9,519 nucleotides of DNA from Pseudomonadota bacterium (lineage in GTDB: Bacteria; Pseudomonadota; Alphaproteobacteria; Caulobacterales; Caulobacteraceae). Below the pieces are notes generated by a model. The model was not told the DNA's origin and ran no database searches. It saw nothing but the letters and a program-made list of their open reading frames with translations. The translations under genes and the position numbers were made by a program. Below, piece by piece: positions 6,066 through 9,519 of the stretch (the first letter of the stretch is position 1; each line of letters starts with the position of its first letter). The DNA lies in the NCBI GenBank assembly GCA_023416055.1, contig JAEZIH010000172.1, forward strand, positions 1 to 9,519, given 5' to 3'.

Positions 6066-6102
6066 CCCTGTTCCGGCCCGGCCGGAACAGGGTTCAGACC
6101 CT
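6066..6102 (-). promoter_or_regulatory. 27-bp palindrome overlapping a second hairpin in the small-protein leader
   Basis: CCCTGTTCCGGCC (6066-6078), one central base, GGCCGGAACAGGG (6080-6092) form perfect 13-base arms. A second inverted repeat, AGGGT (6089-6093) and ACCCT (6098-6102) around TCAG, uses the same bases 6089-6092. On a minus-strand transcript the two hairpins exclude each other. No T-run follows, so it is not a canonical terminator. It lies 66 bases upstream of the 55-residue gene and downstream of the HxlR gene. It could be a protein operator, a leader switch, or a 3' stabiliser for the regulator's mRNA. Confidence 0.5.
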
Positions 6103-6222
6103 TCGGATCAGACGCAGGGCCCTCGAGGCCCGAACCTGTGATCGCCATTCCATGCCGGCCATGTTGGCCCCGCCTGCAGGGAAGTCAAACCGCTGCGACC
6201 TTATGCGCCTGCCCCGCCCCGG

Positions 6223-6909
6223 TCAGGGACGCGGGGCCTTGGGCGGCAGCTCGAACCACCGGGTGAAGCGCAGGAAGGCCTCGACGTCCCCCTCGATGCG
6301 CAACAGCTGACGGGCCAGGTCCGCCGCCTCGGACGGGTCGCAGTAGATCACCGCCGCCACCGCTTCCGCCGTGCCTTCGACCACCACCGGAACGTCATCC
6401 AGCTCGGTCCTCCGGACATTAAGCACGCCGTCGGCGACGCACACGCGGAACGTCGTCTCGCCGAAGCGGAAGCCGACCCCCACCAGCGCGTCGCCCGCCT
6501 TTGCGGGATCGAACATGGCGCGCAGCGACAACATCATCGCCACCGGGCTCAGCGGCAGGGTCGGGTCGTGGTCCGGCGACCGCGCCGCCCAGCGCCCCAG
6601 AGTCAGGATCACCGGCTCCGCCTCGTAACCCCACGGCGTCAGCTCGTAGACCTGCACCGACGCCGGCGGCGGCAGCTTGCGGCGCACCAGCACGCCGGCG
6701 GTTTCCAGCCCCTCCAGCCGCTGCGTCAGCACATTGGCGCTCAGCCCCGGCAGACTGGCCCTCAGCTCCCCGAACCGCCGCGCCCCTAGCATCAGTTCGC
6801 GGACCACCAGAAGCGCCCAGCGCTCGCCGAGGATCTCCAGCCCCAGGGCGGTGCCGCAGGCGTCGTCGTAGCGACGGCCGCGCAGACTAGTTATTTTTTC
6901 TAACTTCAT
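6223..6909 (-). CDS. HxlR-family winged-helix regulator with C-terminal sterol-carrier-like domain
   Basis: A 228-residue DNA-binding regulator. Residues about 15-100 form the HxlR winged helix: ACGTALGLEILGERWALLVV, then FGELRASLPGLSANVLTQRL as the recognition region, then LVRRKLPPPASVQVYELTPWG as the wing. Cys18 sits where HxlR members such as YodB and HypR carry a redox-sensing cysteine, so electrophile or oxidant sensing is possible. The remaining 110 or so residues resemble the SCP2-like domain found in long HxlR proteins (FRVCVADGVLNVRR, then VEGTAEAVAAVIY) and may bind a hydrophobic ligand. The ATG at 6907-6909 is chosen over the longer frame to 6996 because the family pattern starts there. 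It is divergent from the VOC-DUF1428 operon, its likely target. The first codons include rare TTA and ATA. Confidence 0.92.
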   Translation of the reverse strand: MKLEKITSLRGRRYDDACGTALGLEILGERWALLVVRELMLGARRFGELRASLPGLSANVLTQRLEGLETAGVLVRRKLPPPASVQVYELTPWGYEAEPVILTLGRWAARSPDHDPTLPLSPVAMMLSLRAMFDPAKAGDALVGVGFRFGETTFRVCVADGVLNVRRTELDDVPVVVEGTAEAVAAVIYCDPSEAADLARQLLRIEGDVEAFLRFTRWFELPPKAPRP

Positions 6910-6970
6910 GGTTGACTCTACTAACACACAGGCGCAGCGTCTCCAACACCGAAGCGAAGGAGACGCCACG
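6885..6970. promoter_or_regulatory. Divergent control region of HxlR regulator and VOC operon
   Basis: This is a markedly AT-rich island. It holds an inverted repeat AGTTA (6889-6893) / TAACT (6901-6905) with 7 bases between, and direct repeats CTAAC at 6900-6904 and 6921-6925, 21 bases (two helical turns) apart. TTGACT at 6912-6917 is a good -35-like hexamer for the plus operon, although the matching -10 is poor. A GACTC (GANTC) site overlaps it at 6914-6918. AGGAG at 6958-6962 is the VOC ribosome site. Part of the repeat set lies inside the first codons of the regulator gene, consistent with autoregulation. Operator function is inferred. Confidence 0.5.
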
Positions 6971-7462
6971 ATGAGCGACAGGATCATCCCCTGCATCTGG
7001 TACGACGCCGGCCAGGCCCGGGCGGCCGCCGAATTCTATGTCTCGCTAGGTCTGCCCGACAGCCGCATCGACCGGGTGCAGACAAGCCCGATCGACAACC
7101 CGTCCGGCTCGGCCGGCGACGAGCTGGTCGTCGAATTCACCCTCGCGGGCCGGCCCTATCTGGGCCTGAACGGCGGGCCTCAATTCCCGCAGAGCGAGGC
7201 GGTCTCCTTCATCATCCTGACCGAGGACCAGGCCGAAACCGACCGCCTCTGGGACGCCATCGTCTCCAACGGCGGGCAGGAAAGCATGTGCGGCTGGTGC
7301 AAGGACCGCTGGGGCGTCAGCTGGCAGATCACGCCGCGTCGCCTGATGGCCTTCTACGACGACCCGAACCCCGCCCGCGCCCGCGCCGCCTTCCAGGCCA
7401 TGATGAACATGCGGAAGATCGACATCGCCGCCCTCGAAGCCGCAGCCGACGCGGCGTCATAA
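6971..7462 (+). CDS. VOC-superfamily protein, PhnB / 3-demethylubiquinone methyltransferase-like fold
   Basis: A 163-residue protein of the glyoxalase/bleomycin-resistance (VOC) superfamily, PhnB-like branch. Family signatures are IPCIWYDAGQARAAAEFY (6-23), LNGGPQFPQSEAVSF (66-80), the Asp-x-Leu-Trp at 91-94, CGWCKDRWGVSWQITP (107-122) and the C-terminal AMMNMRKIDIAAL. Despite the methyltransferase label attached to this group in databases, these proteins have the paired beta-alpha-beta-beta-beta fold and no SAM motif; substrates are mostly unknown. The ATG at 6971 has AGGAG with 8-base spacing, so the upstream in-frame ATG at 6908 is rejected. It is the first gene of a two-gene operon divergent from an HxlR regulator, an arrangement suggesting control by a small reactive molecule. 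Confidence 0.9.
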   Translation: MSDRIIPCIWYDAGQARAAAEFYVSLGLPDSRIDRVQTSPIDNPSGSAGDELVVEFTLAGRPYLGLNGGPQFPQSEAVSFIILTEDQAETDRLWDAIVSNGGQESMCGWCKDRWGVSWQITPRRLMAFYDDPNPARARAAFQAMMNMRKIDIAALEAAADAAS

Positions 7463-7500
7463 TCTCCCCGACCCTGAGCAACCCAAACCCGGAGCTTTCA

Positions 7501-7854
7501 ATGTCCTACATCACCGGCTTCCTCCTCCCCGTCCCGGCGGACAAGAAGGAGGCGTACATAGAGTCCGCCCGCAAATCCTGGCCGCTGTTCCAGAAATACG
7601 GCGCCCTCGAACAGGTCGAGACCTGGGGCGAGGACGTGCCGGCCGGCAAGGTCACCGGCTTCGACCTCGCCGTGAAGAAGGAGGCCAATGAGGAGGTGGT
7701 CTTCTCGTGGCTCCGCTGGCCGGATCGCGCCACCGCCGACAAATGCTTCGCCGAAATGATGAACGACCCCGACTTCGACGGCATGGACATGCCGTTCGAC
7801 GGCAAGCGGATGATGTGGGGCGGGTTCGCTCCCATCTTCGAAGGCAAGGCCTGA
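7501..7854 (+). CDS. DUF1428-family protein (YbaA-like)
   Basis: A 117-residue cytoplasmic protein that fits DUF1428: MSYITGFLLPVPADKKEAYI at the start, ESARKSWPLFQKYGALEQVE (21-40), WGEDVPAGKVTGF (42-54), the VVFSWLRWPDRATAD segment (66-80) and the C-terminal FDGKRMMWGGFAPI. The family adopts a ferredoxin-like, dimeric alpha/beta-barrel fold and has no established reaction. The ATG at 7501 has GGAG (7491-7494) 6 bases upstream. The gene starts 38 bases after the VOC stop and is followed by an intrinsic terminator, so VOC and DUF1428 form one transcription unit. The pairing suggests linked roles, but no catalytic residues can be named. Confidence 0.9.
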   Translation: MSYITGFLLPVPADKKEAYIESARKSWPLFQKYGALEQVETWGEDVPAGKVTGFDLAVKKEANEEVVFSWLRWPDRATADKCFAEMMNDPDFDGMDMPFDGKRMMWGGFAPIFEGKA

Positions 7855-7873
7855 TCTCTCCCCCGAAGCGCCG

Positions 7874-7903
7874 GGGCGGCTCCTTTCCGGAGCCGCCCTT
7901 TTT
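7874..7903 (+). terminator. Intrinsic terminator of the VOC-DUF1428 operon
   Basis: GGGCGGCTCC (7874-7883), 5-base loop, GGAGCCGCCC (7889-7898), then five T residues (7899-7903). It begins 20 bases after the DUF1428 stop and ends 6 bases before the convergent extensin-like gene's stop. There is no T-run for the opposite strand, so it is mainly a plus-strand terminator. Confidence 0.92.
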
Positions 7904-7909
7904 CGCGCC

Positions 7910-8656
7910 TCAGCGACAGAAACGCGTGTCGGTCGCCTCGAGGTGCAGGTGGTCGTGATGCACCGCGTTGTAGTCGGGGCTCAGCACCGTGCCGAAGATG
8001 CGGCAGGCCTCGTCACGGATCCTGCGCAGGAAGCGCGCCTCGGGGCCGGTACCGTGCCAGTCCCCGGTCAGGCTGATGCGCCGGCCGTCGCGCAGCCGCA
8101 CCCCGGCCACGTCCAGCGCCGCCGCCTGCGCATGCGCGCTGATCCGGGTGCTGCCGACGCCGTTGTTCACGTTGCGGCAGGCGTAGGCTCCGAAATGGTC
8201 GATCTGCACCACGTCCGAACCCAGGATCTCCCGCGCCGCCGGTTCGACCGACTGCCGCCGCCAGACGCTGACAGCCAGCGCCAGCCGGCAGGTCATCTTC
8301 GGCTGGGCCGGGTTCATCCGCGCCACCGTGCCCATGTCGGCCCCCAGCAGCCCGGCCTCGATCTGGTGACAGCCCTCGCCCTCGAAGCGGTCCGGCGTCG
8401 GACTGAAGTTGACCCGCGCGGCGGTCAGCTCGGCGACGCAGCGGGTCAGTTCGGCGCTTTCCCTGAGCACGGCGGTGCGGGTGCCGTCGCCGATCGGCCG
8501 GTCGATCAGGCCGCCGACCAGCGGCGCCTCAGGCCGACCCGGCGCCGCCGGTGAGGGTCCCGGACGGTAGTCGGGCAGCATGGGACTGCAGGCGGCCAGC
8601 GCCGCCGCCAGACCGACGAGCAAATGAACTGTCCGGAATCCCTCGCGCAACCTCAT
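7910..8656 (-). CDS. Extensin-like C-terminal family lipoprotein
   Basis: A 248-residue lipoprotein. The signal peptide ends in a lipobox LAAC with lipidated Cys23; the next residue is Ser, not Asp, so outer-membrane sorting is expected. A Pro-rich linker (25-46) leads to the extensin-like C-terminal domain common in Alphaproteobacteria. The core is YACRNVNNG (158-166), ISAHAQAAALDVAG (172-185), GDW (198-200), and SPDYNAVHHDHLHLEA (226-241). His175, Asp182 and the HDHLH cluster (234-238) resemble the His/Asp zinc set of M15 D-Ala-D-Ala peptidases, suggesting a cell-wall peptidase-like site; this is inference. Cys73, 96, 123, 160, 218 and 247 could form disulfides. The ATG at 8654-8656 suits the signal peptide, though no good ribosome site precedes it; an in-frame GTG at 8689 would add 11 residues. 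Confidence 0.87.
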   Translation of the reverse strand: MRLREGFRTVHLLVGLAAALAACSPMLPDYRPGPSPAAPGRPEAPLVGGLIDRPIGDGTRTAVLRESAELTRCVAELTAARVNFSPTPDRFEGEGCHQIEAGLLGADMGTVARMNPAQPKMTCRLALAVSVWRRQSVEPAAREILGSDVVQIDHFGAYACRNVNNGVGSTRISAHAQAAALDVAGVRLRDGRRISLTGDWHGTGPEARFLRRIRDEACRIFGTVLSPDYNAVHHDHLHLEATDTRFCR

Positions 8657-8711
8657 GGCGGGCAAGCTAGCCGATTCCCCCGGAGGCACGCTTCACGACC
8701 CGGAGAGCATG

Positions 8712-8742
8712 AAAAAGGGGCGGCCCTTCCCGAGCCGCCCCT
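8712..8742 (-). terminator. Intrinsic terminator of rpoD
   Basis: On the minus strand AGGGGCGGC (8742-8734), a 9-base loop, GCCGCCCCT (8724-8716), followed by T residues to 8712. It starts 9 bases after the rpoD stop and separates rpoD from the extensin-like gene on the same strand. Confidence 0.92.
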
Positions 8743-8751
8743 GATCTTTTC

Positions 8752-9519
<768 letters not shown>

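Noticed and set aside
6120..6185. 22-codon basic peptide frame (starting MAGMEWRSQ) on the minus strand upstream of the hairpins
   Set aside because: No adequate ribosome site and too short to distinguish from chance, though it would sit where a leader peptide could be.
6211..6237. GCCCCGC / GCGGGGC inverted repeat at the end of the HxlR gene
   Set aside because: A 7-bp stem with a 13-base loop overlapping the stop codon and no T-run; expected by chance in such GC-rich sequence.
6910..6996. N-terminal extension of the HxlR frame to 6996
   Set aside because: It would run through the divergent promoter region and the VOC ribosome site, and the extra residues match nothing in the family.

Overview
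The window is GC-rich chromosomal DNA of an alphaproteobacterium, most likely Caulobacterales (a Brevundimonas- or Caulobacter-like organism). This placement is inferred from the alphaproteobacterial style of the rpoD end, very high third-position GC, GANTC (CcrM-type) sites concentrated in intergenic gaps, and one CtrA-like TTAA-N7-TTAC box. I see no insertion sequence, prophage, CRISPR array, rRNA or tRNA. This is mainly a core or housekeeping neighbourhood, with some interest in its small genes and intergenic control regions.

Layout, left to right. At the left edge, on the minus strand, is the 5' end of a DUF433-type gene, starting 4 bases after the stop of frmA (class III alcohol / S-(hydroxymethyl)glutathione dehydrogenase). 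A 60-base divergent gap separates frmA from cobB, a plus-strand sirtuin deacylase with the SIRT5-like Tyr-x-x-Arg motif. A 9-bp stem-loop lies between cobB and the convergent trmJ. trmJ (SpoU/TrmH-family tRNA methyltransferase, TTG start) follows an exported S1/P1-type nuclease in a tightly coupled minus-strand pair. A 459-base gap of unusual composition, with the CtrA-like box and two GANTC sites, precedes a plus-strand secreted 3D-domain protein. That gene overlaps its convergent neighbour, a DUF962/Mpo1-like membrane protein, by a shared CTAG stop.

Next on the minus strand come a 176-residue multi-pass membrane protein, a newly read 55-residue single-pass small protein (5833-6000) and an HxlR-family regulator. 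Divergent from the regulator is a two-gene plus-strand operon (VOC/PhnB-like protein and DUF1428 protein) closed by a clear intrinsic terminator. An extensin-like lipoprotein with M15-like metal motifs and the 3' two-fifths or so of rpoD, with its own terminator, complete the window on the minus strand.

How the genes fit together: frmA handles formaldehyde as its glutathione adduct. cobB and trmJ act on protein acylation and tRNA respectively. The nuclease, 3D protein and extensin-like lipoprotein act in the envelope. The HxlR regulator probably controls itself and the divergent VOC-DUF1428 operon through AT-rich repeats around its start codon. The items most worth a second look are the 55-residue gene and its leader with two mutually exclusive hairpins, the in-frame TGA just upstream of the 3D gene, the modified zinc region of CobB, and the HxlR control region.
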